DNA of 64,000 nucleotides from NCBI RefSeq assembly GCF_004025585.1, contig NZ_QTZO01000006.1:124001-188000 (forward strand). The letters run 5' to 3'. Position numbers and translations under genes: made by a program. Source of the DNA: Pseudodesulfovibrio sp. S3 (GTDB lineage Bacteria > Desulfobacterota > Desulfovibrionia > Desulfovibrionales > Desulfovibrionaceae). This document shows, piece after piece, positions 1 to 7,933 of the stretch (position 1 is its first letter; every line of letters starts with the position of its first letter). The notes under the pieces were generated by a model, which saw only the letters and a program-made list of their open reading frames with translations, searched no databases and was not told where the DNA came from.

Positions 1-207
1 CAGGCTTTGGTTGATGCCGGGCATCCTGACATGCGTTTGCACGACCTTCGACACACGTTCGCGTCGAATCTGGCGGAGGCAGGTGAATCGCTTCAGGCGA
101 TCGGTGAGCTATTGGGGCACACCGACAAACGGACTACGGAGATTTATGCTCATTTATCTGATCATCATCTCCGGGCGTCGCTGAATCGTTTGAAGCTGGA
201 TGTCTAA
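1..207 (+). CDS. Tyrosine recombinase/integrase, C-terminal part (cut by window edge)
   Basis: The reading frame is open at base 1, so only the last 68 residues are visible. They hold the catalytic end of a tyrosine recombinase: the HDLRH motif (His and Arg), then LLGHTDKRTTEIYAHL with the second His and the nucleophilic Tyr. It breaks and joins DNA at an attachment site. The gene is followed closely by an unknown gene and then by a tRNA-Thr 3' fragment at 845-889, so it probably belongs to an older element that used the same tRNA. It differs clearly from the prophage integrase at 43781-44812. Whether the upstream part is intact cannot be seen. Confidence 0.85.
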   Translation, partial: QALVDAGHPDMRLHDLRHTFASNLAEAGESLQAIGELLGHTDKRTTEIYAHLSDHHLRASLNRLKLDV

Positions 208-223
208 TCGAAAGGAGAATGGT

Positions 224-736
224 ATGAAAGTCGGATTATTGGGATGTGGAGTTAAAAGTGCACGAGCAGTAGATGAAGCAGTCGCATATTATTCTCTTGG
301 CTTCTTTGAGGACGAGAGTCAATTTGATGTGTTGTGTTGGCCACAAAGCGGATTAAGAATTGATATGTTCGAACGGCTAGTCATCGTCGTAGACATCTTT
401 GATTATGGTAGTTGCGTTATGGGAATTAGAAAGACACGAGACATAAAATCGTTATCGTATTCAAATGTAATTTTGTTTTTTTTACACCCAGAGGCGATGT
501 TAGATCTGTTTGATGAGGATCGATTTCAGGACGACCTTGACGTCGATTATGATCCCGGAAATCCTCCTGAATATAGGCATCTTGATGCATTGCGAAATGG
601 CCTTTTGGGGGTGAGATTCGAATATTGCTATGAGTCTTTTGGAGGGGGAAACGGACGGGATATCTTGGCAAATGCGCTTATCAAGTATCTTGATAGTCTT
701 CAGGACTATTACGAGATGCTTGGTTCTGAGGGCTAA
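224..736 (+). CDS. Hypothetical protein, cargo next to integrase
   Basis: A 170-residue protein that I do not recognise. I chose ATG 224 because AAAGGAG lies 6 bases upstream; an in-frame ATG at 200 overlaps the integrase end and has no such site. The N-terminus (MKVGLLGCGVKSARAVDEAV) begins like a Rossmann-type strand-loop-helix, but no catalytic motif is evident. The sequence is rich in Asp, Tyr and Phe, and there is no signal peptide or membrane segment. It starts 16 bases after the integrase stop, so the two may be cotranscribed, as is common for integrase-linked cargo. Confidence 0.6.
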   Translation: MKVGLLGCGVKSARAVDEAVAYYSLGFFEDESQFDVLCWPQSGLRIDMFERLVIVVDIFDYGSCVMGIRKTRDIKSLSYSNVILFFLHPEAMLDLFDEDRFQDDLDVDYDPGNPPEYRHLDALRNGLLGVRFEYCYESFGGGNGRDILANALIKYLDSLQDYYEMLGSEG

Positions 737-757
737 CGACAATGAAAGAAGGTCAAG

Positions 758-776
758 TGCGTACAAAATGCGTACA
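758..776 (+). repeat. Paired TGCGTACA sites (candidate recombinase arm sites), copy A
   Basis: Two TGCGTACA octamers start at 758 and 769, 11 bases apart, just before a terminator and a tRNA-Thr 3' fragment. The same pair with the same spacing lies at 5542 and 5553. Paired short direct repeats beside an att core are typical of integrase arm-type binding sites; that role is inferred. Confidence 0.45.
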
Positions 777-801
777 GTTGCCATGTTAATCAAATGAAGA
801 A

Positions 802-835
802 AAGCCCCTCGGTGACATAACTCACTGAGGGGCTT
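802..835. terminator. Hairpin terminator beside tRNA-Thr fragment (copy A)
   Basis: Arms 802-815 and 822-835 pair over 14 bases with one G-T pair. The equivalent stem at 5585-5620 has the same fold and loop region but a different stem sequence, with changes on both arms. This suggests selection for pairing. It corresponds in position to the terminator that follows the intact tRNA at 44910-44943. Confidence 0.65.
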
Positions 836-844
836 AGCTTTTCC

Positions 845-889
845 TGGAGCCAGGAGTCGGAGTTGAACCGATGACCTATTGATTGCGAA
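845..889 (-). repeat. Decayed tRNA-Thr 3' fragment (old att site, copy A)
   Basis: Read on the minus strand, these 45 bases resemble the 3' half of the tRNA-Thr at 44954-45029: part of the anticodon loop, variable loop, T-arm, acceptor strand and CCA. There are several mismatches, including in the anticodon region. Integrative elements that enter a tRNA 3' end leave such copies, so this marks the boundary of an earlier insertion. Confidence 0.75.
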
Positions 890-1077
890 ATGGAATATGA
901 CCATAATGATAGCCGGTTGGTTTGTAGTTCGAATTGACATAACTCCTGAGTGGGATCAACTTAGATTAATTGTAACTATCGTCCTGTTTCTGAACATTCC
1001 AGACGTTAGCCCCTGTGACAATCCCTGTGGCTGGTTTCAGGCATTGGAGAAATTGATATTTGCCGAAAGAGGTAGTT

Positions 1078-1689
1078 ATGTTTGTTAAACGATATTTGTC
1101 GAAGTATTTGTTGCTTTCCGTACTGTTGCTTTTCGTTTGTCTGATCGCGGCCTGCGCGACGCATCCGTTGGGTATGAGCGACGAGGAGTGGAGTCAACTT
1201 ACTCCAGAGCAAAGACTTGAAGCTCGAAAGCAGGACGAACAGATCAAGCTTGAACGCGAGAGGATTCGGCTGGAAGAGAAGCAGCAAAGGGAAGAGGCGG
1301 AGTTGCGCCAGGATATAGCTGACGGGATGATCCTCTCCTTCCGTCCGGAGAGGGCTTACTGCATGGGTGGAGACAAGTGCGGCCGGGATTCCTTTGGCGA
1401 ACTCATCCTTTCCATGAAGCGGATGGCCGAGGTGGATAAGGTCTTGTTCCTGGCAGACGACAACATCGGGTCAAAGCGCGACGGCAAGGTTTTGGTATAC
1501 GCCGACGACGCGCTCGTCGCCGCCGACATAGACGTAAAAGCCTACGGTGAGTGGCACCAAATTCTCGTGGGCCGTCCTGCCCGAAACATTACCCTGCGAG
1601 CCCAGGGAGACGACGAGGTGAACATTCACCAGGTCAAGGTGTTTGGTAGCTGGATCGATGGGAATGCCAACTACCTGATCGTGAGGTAA
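1078..1689 (+). CDS. Predicted lipoprotein with coiled coil
   Basis: A 203-residue protein. ATG 1078 follows an AGAGGT site; an upstream in-frame TTG is less likely. Residues 1-25 form a lipoprotein signal ending in a lipobox (LIAAC, lipidated Cys26), so it should be anchored in a membrane facing the periplasm. Residues about 40-80 are charged and helical (ELRQ/EERE-type coiled coil). The rest looks beta-rich, with a CMGGDKC Cys pair. I do not recognise the family. It ends 48 bases from the end of the opposing protease gene. The convergent layout and shared export suggest one functional island. Confidence 0.65.
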   Translation: MFVKRYLSKYLLLSVLLLFVCLIAACATHPLGMSDEEWSQLTPEQRLEARKQDEQIKLERERIRLEEKQQREEAELRQDIADGMILSFRPERAYCMGGDKCGRDSFGELILSMKRMAEVDKVLFLADDNIGSKRDGKVLVYADDALVAADIDVKAYGEWHQILVGRPARNITLRAQGDDEVNIHQVKVFGSWIDGNANYLIVR

Positions 1690-1737
1690 TCGAAGTCGTC
1701 GGTCACCTTGCGATTAGTACGTGATGATTTGTGCCCG

Positions 1738-2865
1738 TCAGTGCAGACGGATGCCTTGGATGAAGACCGGATTTCGGGCGTCGAATCGAATCCTAAGTTG
1801 CCTGGGAGCGGCAAGTCCGATTCGATGTGAGGAGTTTGTTTTCTCCTTTTGTTCGTACGCCCTGACGTATTCCCAGTTCCCTTTGTCATTGACCCGCTGG
1901 TCCAACCAGAAGTGCAATGGGCCACTTCCGCAGGTTTCGCTTTGTTGGATTTCAATGCTGTCGATCATTCCGGGTTTGTTGACGCTGAGGATCAACTCTA
2001 CCGTCTTTTTGCCTTCATTTGCCATAGCGCCCCAACAGCCGGTCTGTTGAAGGGTGGAAGCTCCGAGATCACCGTCAATAGGGGCATAGGAAGTGTATTC
2101 GATGCGATAAGGGATTCCCTCAGAGGTTGTCTGTGCAATTGGTGATCCTTCTTCCTTGGCTTTTATCCTGTTGAATTGCTCCTTGATGTAGTCAAAACGC
2201 AGGGTGCGCAGAACGCCTGTGTCGGGATTGATCCGCAAAACCATCGCCACTGGGATAATCTGGCCATGTATCTCGGTAACAACCGGGGAGCCGCTGATCC
2301 CCTTGCGGAATGCTCCCCCGGGTAATGTTCCAACGGGTTTGAAGTCGATGACCGCTCCCCCGAAGGAATCGACGGAGTGGCGGGCCAGGGTCAGGGGAAG
2401 ACCGCCTGCGCTGGTCTGGAACATCGATACAATGAGAAATCCTTGGGCCTTCAGCATTGCGGCTTGGTATCCCATGGAGGAGAGTCCTAATCGAGATTTG
2501 CACTCTCCGTCGGGACGTCCGATGACCACCCGCGCGAATGCCAGGTCCTGACCCTCTTTGTCAGCAAGTGTATCCTTGGGATTGTCGCTACAGGGTATTG
2601 GCTTGGCGCATTCGCCAGACACGCCTAGTCCGTCCACGAAGTAGAATGGCTCCAACGCGCCTGTCTCAGGGGATGCCACGACATGGGCCGGGGTGACAAT
2701 CCAACTTTGCCCATCCTGCGGAGCGCCGAACAACCAGCCGTGGCCCTCCTGTCCGCTCCGGGCTCGGATGAGCACCGGTTCCGCCGACACTGTCTGGCAA
2801 AGGCTACCGAAGCTGGAAAAGACGACGCAGATGCTGAGTAAAAGGCTTGAGAATGTTTTTGACAT
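1738..2865 (-). CDS. Secreted trypsin-like serine protease
   Basis: A 375-residue protein with an N-terminal signal peptide (about residues 1-28, ending VSA). The chymotrypsin-fold triad can be read in order: His61 in TPAHVV, Asp107 in GQDLAFA, and Ser191 in GISGSPVV. Residues from about 240 to the end form a second, beta-rich part with Cys residues, perhaps for binding. It should cleave proteins in the periplasm. The start overlaps the previous gene by 62 bases, so it is the last gene of a four-gene minus-strand cluster. The signal peptide supports the chosen start. Substrate unknown. Confidence 0.75.
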   Translation of the reverse strand: MSKTFSSLLLSICVVFSSFGSLCQTVSAEPVLIRARSGQEGHGWLFGAPQDGQSWIVTPAHVVASPETGALEPFYFVDGLGVSGECAKPIPCSDNPKDTLADKEGQDLAFARVVIGRPDGECKSRLGLSSMGYQAAMLKAQGFLIVSMFQTSAGGLPLTLARHSVDSFGGAVIDFKPVGTLPGGAFRKGISGSPVVTEIHGQIIPVAMVLRINPDTGVLRTLRFDYIKEQFNRIKAKEEGSPIAQTTSEGIPYRIEYTSYAPIDGDLGASTLQQTGCWGAMANEGKKTVELILSVNKPGMIDSIEIQQSETCGSGPLHFWLDQRVNDKGNWEYVRAYEQKEKTNSSHRIGLAAPRQLRIRFDARNPVFIQGIRLH

Positions 2866-3796
2866 TGTCGAAGGTCTCTCTTTTCCGGCGGGACCGACTG
2901 CCCCACATGCTGATGAGTACTTGGAGGGTTCCGAAGAAAAGCACGACCCATTGGAAGACCGGGTCGGAGATAGCTTGGGTCAGGACGCTAAGGGCAAATG
3001 TTTCGGACTCACCCGTTGAGCCCATGCGGTACAGGCGCAAGTTTGATGAAACTGTTGTCGCGGAAATGTCGAACCCTTCAGGGGTGATCTGAGCAATGCC
3101 GAACCAGGGGCTGGCAGCCGTGGGGGAATGGGGAATAAGGGTGTCTCCGGATGAGAGTCGTCCTCCTGCCGGGAGAGGGATGTTGCCCCCAGGCACTGGG
3201 TACAGATCATTTTTGTAGGGCCAAAACCGCCCTCTACCGAAAACGTTGATGTTGCCTTTGGACATGATCGGGCGTGAAAAGGCTCCTTTGCCTTGGGGGA
3301 CGGCTTGTACTCCGTATTCCTGGCCGATTTCTGTCGGCCCGGCAATGGGGAGCCGCTGTAATGTCCCCTGACTCATGTTTACGACGAACATCGCTCGCGT
3401 CGACAACTCATGTTGCCTGCCGTCTGGGAGTTTGACCGTCCCGGCGCTCTTGTCGCCGCCGTCGACAACAATGGAGACCCTTCCGTCAGCGTATCGATAG
3501 CAGACAATACTATCCTTGGTCGGTTCCAGAAGACCGGTGAACAGAGGCCTGCCTTCTTCGTCTTTCAGAGTGGTGAAACCGGCGTCGGTTGAGCGGACTT
3601 GGGCTTCTATCAAAGGGATGGCTGCCACTTCAGCCCTCGACACGCGATAGGTCAAGACCTCCGTTGTCGCGGAAATGACGACGTACGGGTCGGTGGGCGA
3701 GATCTGTATGAACAGCAAGAGCGACAGGATGCCCAACAGGGCAAGATACTTCAGTGTTCTGAGTATGCACATTGCTTGCGAGGCGTTCAGGGACAT
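2804..3796 (-). CDS. Membrane protein with large periplasmic domain, two TM segments
   Basis: 330 residues. One hydrophobic segment lies near residues 14-32 and a second near 270-290 (VFQWVVLFFGTLQVLI), followed by a basic tail (RSRRKRE), which suggests a periplasmic middle domain and a cytoplasmic C-terminus. No family recognised. It lies between an exported protein gene (30 bases upstream) and the protease gene that overlaps its end, so it may anchor or sense for these partners. The start is uncertain: no good ribosome site is seen, and an internal ATG nine codons in is possible. Confidence 0.6.
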   Translation of the reverse strand: MSLNASQAMCILRTLKYLALLGILSLLLFIQISPTDPYVVISATTEVLTYRVSRAEVAAIPLIEAQVRSTDAGFTTLKDEEGRPLFTGLLEPTKDSIVCYRYADGRVSIVVDGGDKSAGTVKLPDGRQHELSTRAMFVVNMSQGTLQRLPIAGPTEIGQEYGVQAVPQGKGAFSRPIMSKGNINVFGRGRFWPYKNDLYPVPGGNIPLPAGGRLSSGDTLIPHSPTAASPWFGIAQITPEGFDISATTVSSNLRLYRMGSTGESETFALSVLTQAISDPVFQWVVLFFGTLQVLISMWGSRSRRKRETFDNVKNILKPFTQHLRRLFQLR

Positions 3797-3826
3797 GCGG
3801 ATGATGGGCCGGAGGGGGCCGTGCGG

Positions 3827-4567
3827 TTAGGGCAGCAGCAAGGAAAAATGTATGCTTTCCTCGCCGAAGCCGTCGTCCAGGATGATCAATACGGATTTGA
3901 CGCCGGGCGTGTATGTCGCGAGGTCCCCCTTGCAGACAGTGTCGTAGGCGATTCTCGCCCCGTCCTTGACGTTCTGGCAAAGGAACGTGGAGCCAGCCTC
4001 GTTCATGGTCATTTTGCTGAACCTCCCTCCCGAATTGACTAGGACGGTCAGGGTCTTGATCTTGTCCGCATCCGGCAGCATTTGGGGCAGGTGAATTGCC
4101 TGCTGCGGGTCGGAGGTCCCCTCTTTGGGGATGAATGCGTTCAAAGCAAAGGCGGACATCTTGTATTTGGAAAGGGCTTCAGCGTATTTCAAGCTCACGG
4201 GAGTGAGCAGGACTGTGCCTTTTGGGTCACCACTGCCCGTTTTCCTGTACACGTTGTTCGCGGAATAACGCCCGTCCTGCGTGACGATCCGGACGCAAAC
4301 GCTGTCTCCCGAGAAGGACGGGAGCCGCACGTTCTCGACATCCACATCCCCATCCAGGCGCCCTAGACTAATGCCCACAATGGCGCCGCCAGAAACCGGG
4401 ACTTCGGGGTCATAATTTTCATGGAACCGAGTGCTGTCCGCACTCAGTATGCCGCCTTCTTGGGCGAATACTACGGGAACCCCGAACAAAAACATAAGTA
4501 GGATTAGTCCCAATGGGATCCAATCGAAGGCGGAACAGCGACAATATGAGGGTATTCTATTGCTCAT
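3827..4567 (-). CDS. Exported protein of unknown function
   Basis: 246 residues with an N-terminal signal peptide or membrane anchor (hydrophobic residues about 16-34, ending VFAQE). The mature part is probably a beta-rich periplasmic domain with a few Cys residues. I do not recognise a family. It is the second gene of the minus-strand cluster, 17 bases after the end of the gene at 4585-5265 and 30 bases before the membrane protein gene, consistent with one transcript. Confidence 0.55.
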   Translation of the reverse strand: MSNRIPSYCRCSAFDWIPLGLILLMFLFGVPVVFAQEGGILSADSTRFHENYDPEVPVSGGAIVGISLGRLDGDVDVENVRLPSFSGDSVCVRIVTQDGRYSANNVYRKTGSGDPKGTVLLTPVSLKYAEALSKYKMSAFALNAFIPKEGTSDPQQAIHLPQMLPDADKIKTLTVLVNSGGRFSKMTMNEAGSTFLCQNVKDGARIAYDTVCKGDLATYTPGVKSVLIILDDGFGEESIHFSLLLP

Positions 4568-4584
4568 AGGGGCTTATCGCGAGG

Positions 4585-5265
4585 TTACCATAGCTTTGCA
4601 GTTATTGGATAAACTGGCCCACTACTGGGCTGGTACGTGCCTTTAAGAACACCACCAGCTTCAAGTTTGAGGGAAATCGATGACTCATAGCTGTTACGGT
4701 CAATGGAAGATCGACCAACCCAATTGATTCTGTCTCCAGTTATTGTTGCTGTCCCTTTGAAGTCGTCATTTTTAGAGCTTTGTTTAGCCAAAGAAAACCA
4801 TATCGACTGTGAAGACGGTACGGTAGCTTCCGTAATAATAAAAGATAGCCCATTCTTAATAGTATTATATCCGCTAAATTCGTTTCGATTTTTGTCAATG
4901 ACGCTTTGGATTTCGTCTTTGTTGTCGCCTGCTCTTTGTAACTTGGCTTGCATTTCAACTGGCAGTTCGACTGTGAACGTTATTTGCTTCAACGATGCTA
5001 TAGCAGCCCTCAAGCCCAGGTTTTTAATATCTGCATTGTCGCTCTCCACGGCGCACCGGATGCATATTCTCTGGATGGAGACATCACCGCTGGAAATGGC
5101 GTTTTCGATGTATGCCAACCGGAGGTCCGGGTCCGGGTCGTTGCAGTTCTCCCGCCACTGAACCAGTTCTCCCGCCCGCTCTTGGGCGGTCCCGGCTTTG
5201 ACTTCAAGAGGAGAAAGGACAACAGCGGCAAGAATGAGCAAGAGGCAAATACTGGCAGGTTTCAT
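4585..5265 (-). CDS. Exported protein of unknown function, first gene of the protease cluster
   Basis: 226 residues starting at an ATG preceded by AGGAG. Residues 1-24 form a signal peptide (hydrophobic core, then VKAGT). The following helical part with paired Cys could be a short repeat domain. The last 70 residues (GTATITGDRINWVG... LKGTYQP) look like a small beta-barrel. Unknown family. As promoter-proximal gene of the minus-strand cluster it probably defines the transcript that ends with the protease. Confidence 0.55.
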   Translation of the reverse strand: MKPASICLLLILAAVVLSPLEVKAGTAQERAGELVQWRENCNDPDPDLRLAYIENAISSGDVSIQRICIRCAVESDNADIKNLGLRAAIASLKQITFTVELPVEMQAKLQRAGDNKDEIQSVIDKNRNEFSGYNTIKNGLSFIITEATVPSSQSIWFSLAKQSSKNDDFKGTATITGDRINWVGRSSIDRNSYESSISLKLEAGGVLKGTYQPSSGPVYPITAKLW

Positions 5266-5584
5266 TTGAGCTCCTATGCTTCGAAAGCATCGGTATTATG
5301 TTGACTCTATTGGTGAAGAAATACTTAGTTCCGGGTCTGAAGACAATAGGAAAATTATAAATTCATCTTTGCTTCTGATGCTGGCGCATTCGAGTTTCAA
5401 GGCCATCCGAATAGAGAAACTGATTGCAGCGGATGAATCGTCCTACCAATCAGCTCGGCTACGGTCGAAAAATGGTACGGCGAAGGGTGTTCGACGTTGG
5501 CACAGAAGAACGATGGATGCTGAGATGATGTTTCCGGCAGTTGCGTACAATTTGCGTACAGCCGCCACTTCTGTCGAATAAAGA
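5266..5584. other. Upstream region of the protease cluster, no convincing gene
   Basis: About 320 bases between the first cluster gene and the terminator. It should hold the minus-strand promoter of the cluster, but I see no clear -35/-10 pair. The open frames across it have no ribosome site and read into the terminator and tRNA fragment. The paired TGCGTACA sites lie at 5542-5560. Confidence 0.5.
5542..5560 (+). repeat. Paired TGCGTACA sites (candidate recombinase arm sites), copy B
   Basis: Two TGCGTACA octamers start at 5542 and 5553, with the same 11-base spacing as copy A at 758-776. They again lie just upstream of a hairpin and a tRNA-Thr fragment. This conserved block marks element ends rather than a gene. 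Confidence 0.45.
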
Positions 5585-5620
5585 AAAGCCTTACAGTGAA
5601 ATAACTCACTGTAAGGCTTT
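5585..5620. terminator. Hairpin terminator beside tRNA-Thr fragment (copy B)
   Basis: Perfect 15-base arms at 5585-5599 and 5606-5620. The stem differs from copy A on both arms while pairing is kept. Confidence 0.65.
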
Positions 5621-5628
5621 AGCTTTCC

Positions 5629-5674
5629 TGGAGCCAGAACGGGGAGTTGAACCCCGGACCTACTGATTACGAAT
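5629..5674 (-). repeat. tRNA-Thr 3' half at prophage left end (attL region)
   Basis: On the minus strand this reads as anticodon loop, variable region, a well-paired T-arm (CGGGG-TTCAACT-CCCCG), acceptor strand and CCA. The T-arm differs from the resident tRNA but is fully paired. Bases 5657-5674 (GACCTACTGATTACGAAT) are identical to 44982-44999 inside the intact tRNA and define the 18-bp att core of the prophage. Confidence 0.85.
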
Positions 5675-6219
5675 AAGTCGCGGGATGGCTTAAATAAAGG
5701 GTTTCCGGGGGAGAGGGACCCGATAGGGACCTTGCGAGTCTGGCGAGGCTTGTTTTGTGCAACGCCGATTTTACCCCTCATAGAAGCCCTTAACCCGCGT
5801 GGGATATGGGAAAAAACACCATTAAAACACTGCCATGCAGAGTGGCCTTTCCCCTTGTTTGAAAAGTCGGAGCGTTTCAAAAAAACGCGGGAACCCGCAC
5901 AGCCATTGTGACAAACTGATTATCAGTCAGTATGTCTAGTCCCTGTCAGCGTTGCGCGGAGCTGCACATCATTGCAAGACGTGCAAAGAGGGTGATGGTT
6001 TTAACATCCTACAACCCCAACGTTCTCCGGGGTGTTTTGCGTATTCTTGAACTTGCGCAAAAATCGGACGAAAAAGCTCGAAAGCGGGAGCGGAGGAGTG
6101 ATTTTTCTGGGGTGGTGGGTTTGTTGTGGACCGATGGAGTGTGGATCTATTTTGATTTGAATGGTTGCAGTTGAATTTGTGATCTTATACCGTTTCTCAA
6201 ATTAATTGGGAGGCGTTCA
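5675..6219. other. Prophage left end, no convincing gene
   Basis: About 545 bases between the att core and the first cargo gene. AGGGACC-like motifs at 5714 and 5725 resemble the ATGGACCC repeats near the right end (44819-44871) and could be integrase arm sites. An 80-codon open frame at 5932-6174 lacks a ribosome site and is not called. Confidence 0.4.
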
Positions 6220-7851
6220 GTGGGCTGTTGCAAATGTGAAGAACATAAGTGGGATGATCCGCAACCTGTTGTTTATACGGATCCAGAGGATGGCAAAGAG
6301 TATTGCTTGTTTCATGCCCCGGCGGAGCACAAGGGGTTGTCCGTCGTTGATTTTAATCAACAAGTATATGCAATAATTGAAGTAGCTACTGATACAGGGA
6401 AGAGCTGTAATTTGTCAGGTGTTATATTCCCTGGGGATATAAGTTTTTCAAGGTTCAAGATAGAAAATCCATTGCCTGAAATAGACTTTGAAAAATCTAT
6501 TTTTGAAGGCAACACTCGTTTTAATTCAACATTTTTTAGCGAAAATGTTTTTTTTAAAAGTATTACTGCTGTGAAAAAAATTCAATTCACATCAGCAACT
6601 TGTTTGGGAGATTTTTATCTTGATAACGCAACATTCTGTAGCGAGGCTTACTTTGATAAAGTTGAATTTCATGGCTTGTGCAACATGCGAAAAGTGCTTT
6701 TTAAAAGTTCAGTATATTGGTGTAACTCTACATTCAGAGAGAAGACTATAGTTAATGAATCGAAATTTAAATCATATTGTTTTTTAAATGAAGTACTATT
6801 CTGTAAATCCGTTTCTTTTAGCAAGAATGAATTTGATAATGCTAACTTTAAATCAGCCACATTAAATGGCAAAACTAGTTTCAATGAAACAATTTTTATG
6901 GGGCATGCGTTGTTCGATCACACCGGTTTTAATAGCGATGTCGAGTTTACAAATACTAATTTCAAAAAGTTAGCATTTTTCAATCGAACAGAGTTTGCTA
7001 AGAAAGTGTCTTTTTTTTGGAGTCGTTTTTGTGACAAAACAGTTTTCAGTAAAGTTAAATTTAAATCTGTTGTATGCTTTGATAACGTAGAATTCGATAA
7101 GTATGTTGAGTTCGTATATATTGTTTGTCCAAAAGGGATGAAGTTTAATACAGTTTTTTTCAAACAAGCACTCATGACAATGAAAACTTCTGTGCCTAGC
7201 TTGCATTTTGTTCAATGCACAAATGGGAAAGTTGGCTTAACTCTCCTTGGGATTGAACTTAAAGAATGTTTTTTCCTTTATTCTGACATGACAAATGTAC
7301 ATTTTTTGAAGTCGTATTGGTCCATTAAGGATGGGCGTTACCATATTAGTAGTGAAGATTCTGATAATCCAGAATGGCAGGCTATTCGTGATTTTTATCA
7401 GTCTATGAAACGGAAGTACAAAGCCGAGAACAACGAATACGAGGCTTCCAAGTGGCATATTGCGGAGAAAGAGGCGCAGTTGAAGTTGTTGCGGCAGAAT
7501 GGGGAATCCAGGCTTCTTTGTTTTGCCCTGTGGCTGTACAAGCTGGTGAGCGGATTCGGGGAAAATCCTGTTCGCGCCTTTTGGGTGCTTCTGGGGCTTA
7601 TTGTGTTGCCACTGTTGGTGCTGCTTGTGGGGGCCTGCATGGATGTTCAGATAGATTTCTTCGGGTGGACCTTTTACTCCTCGCCTACGGCCGATGTCAT
7701 CGGCGAGTGGCTCAAGTTCATCCCCTTGACTCGGGCCATAAAAGGAACCGAGCCCAGCGCGTTGCGCGCCCTTATGTTCCTCTGGCAACTCCTCATTACC
7801 GTCCAGGCCGCTCTGTTTGCTTTTGCCTTGCGGAATAGATTCCGGAGGTAG
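6220..7851 (+). CDS. Pentapeptide-repeat protein with Cys-rich head and C-terminal membrane segments
   Basis: 543 residues. It starts with GTG 6220, supported by GGGAGG just upstream. The N-terminus has clustered Cys/His (MGCCKCEEH, then YCLFHAP) that may bind metal. Residues about 70-340 repeat an aromatic residue roughly every five positions (xxxxF), the pattern of a right-handed quadrilateral beta-helix. After a helical linker come two hydrophobic segments (about 445-465 and 520-538). The repeat-coding part is very AT-rich, but the C-terminal part matches the GC-rich phage, suggesting a mosaic gene. It is probably a membrane-bound cargo protein, perhaps for defence; function unknown. Confidence 0.75.
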   Translation: MGCCKCEEHKWDDPQPVVYTDPEDGKEYCLFHAPAEHKGLSVVDFNQQVYAIIEVATDTGKSCNLSGVIFPGDISFSRFKIENPLPEIDFEKSIFEGNTRFNSTFFSENVFFKSITAVKKIQFTSATCLGDFYLDNATFCSEAYFDKVEFHGLCNMRKVLFKSSVYWCNSTFREKTIVNESKFKSYCFLNEVLFCKSVSFSKNEFDNANFKSATLNGKTSFNETIFMGHALFDHTGFNSDVEFTNTNFKKLAFFNRTEFAKKVSFFWSRFCDKTVFSKVKFKSVVCFDNVEFDKYVEFVYIVCPKGMKFNTVFFKQALMTMKTSVPSLHFVQCTNGKVGLTLLGIELKECFFLYSDMTNVHFLKSYWSIKDGRYHISSEDSDNPEWQAIRDFYQSMKRKYKAENNEYEASKWHIAEKEAQLKLLRQNGESRLLCFALWLYKLVSGFGENPVRAFWVLLGLIVLPLLVLLVGACMDVQIDFFGWTFYSSPTADVIGEWLKFIPLTRAIKGTEPSALRALMFLWQLLITVQAALFAFALRNRFRR

Positions 7852-7884
7852 ATTTCATTATAGTTCTGCAATCAGCGTGCAATT

Positions 7885-7919
7885 GACTAGCGGCAGGTCA
7901 ATATGACCTGCCGCTAGTC
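7885..7919. terminator. Bidirectional terminator
   Basis: Perfect 16-base arms at 7885-7900 and 7904-7919 with a 3-base loop, followed by a T run. It lies between the convergent genes at 6220-7851 and 7934-8767. Confidence 0.85.
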
Positions 7920-7933
7920 TTTTAACCAATACA

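Larger units (their letters stand above)
890..5656. mobile_element. Genomic island between two tRNA-Thr att remnants
   Basis: This segment lies between tRNA-Thr 3' copies A (845-889) and B (5629-5674), each preceded by the same paired TGCGTACA sites and a matching hairpin. It contains one plus-strand lipoprotein gene and four minus-strand genes for exported or membrane proteins, and no integrase. It may have been mobilised by a recombinase in trans, or its integrase may have been lost. The limits are inferred from the repeats only. Confidence 0.5.

Noticed and set aside
200-736. Start at ATG 200 for the first cargo gene
   Set aside because: It overlaps the integrase end and lacks a ribosome site; ATG 224 has AAAGGAG at good spacing.
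5276-5581. 101-codon plus-strand open frame
   Set aside because: No ribosome site and no protein-like pattern; it runs across the recombinase-site repeats.
5443-5880. 145-codon minus-strand open frame
   Set aside because: It reads through the tRNA fragment and terminator, as does the similar frame at 500-940.
5932-6174. 80-codon plus-strand open frame at the prophage left end
   Set aside because: No ribosome site near its ATG and no recognised motif; could be real but not supported.
6220-7851. Fluoroquinolone-resistance (Qnr) type pentapeptide protein
   Set aside because: Qnr proteins are soluble and about 215 residues long; this one is 543 residues with membrane segments and a Cys-rich head.
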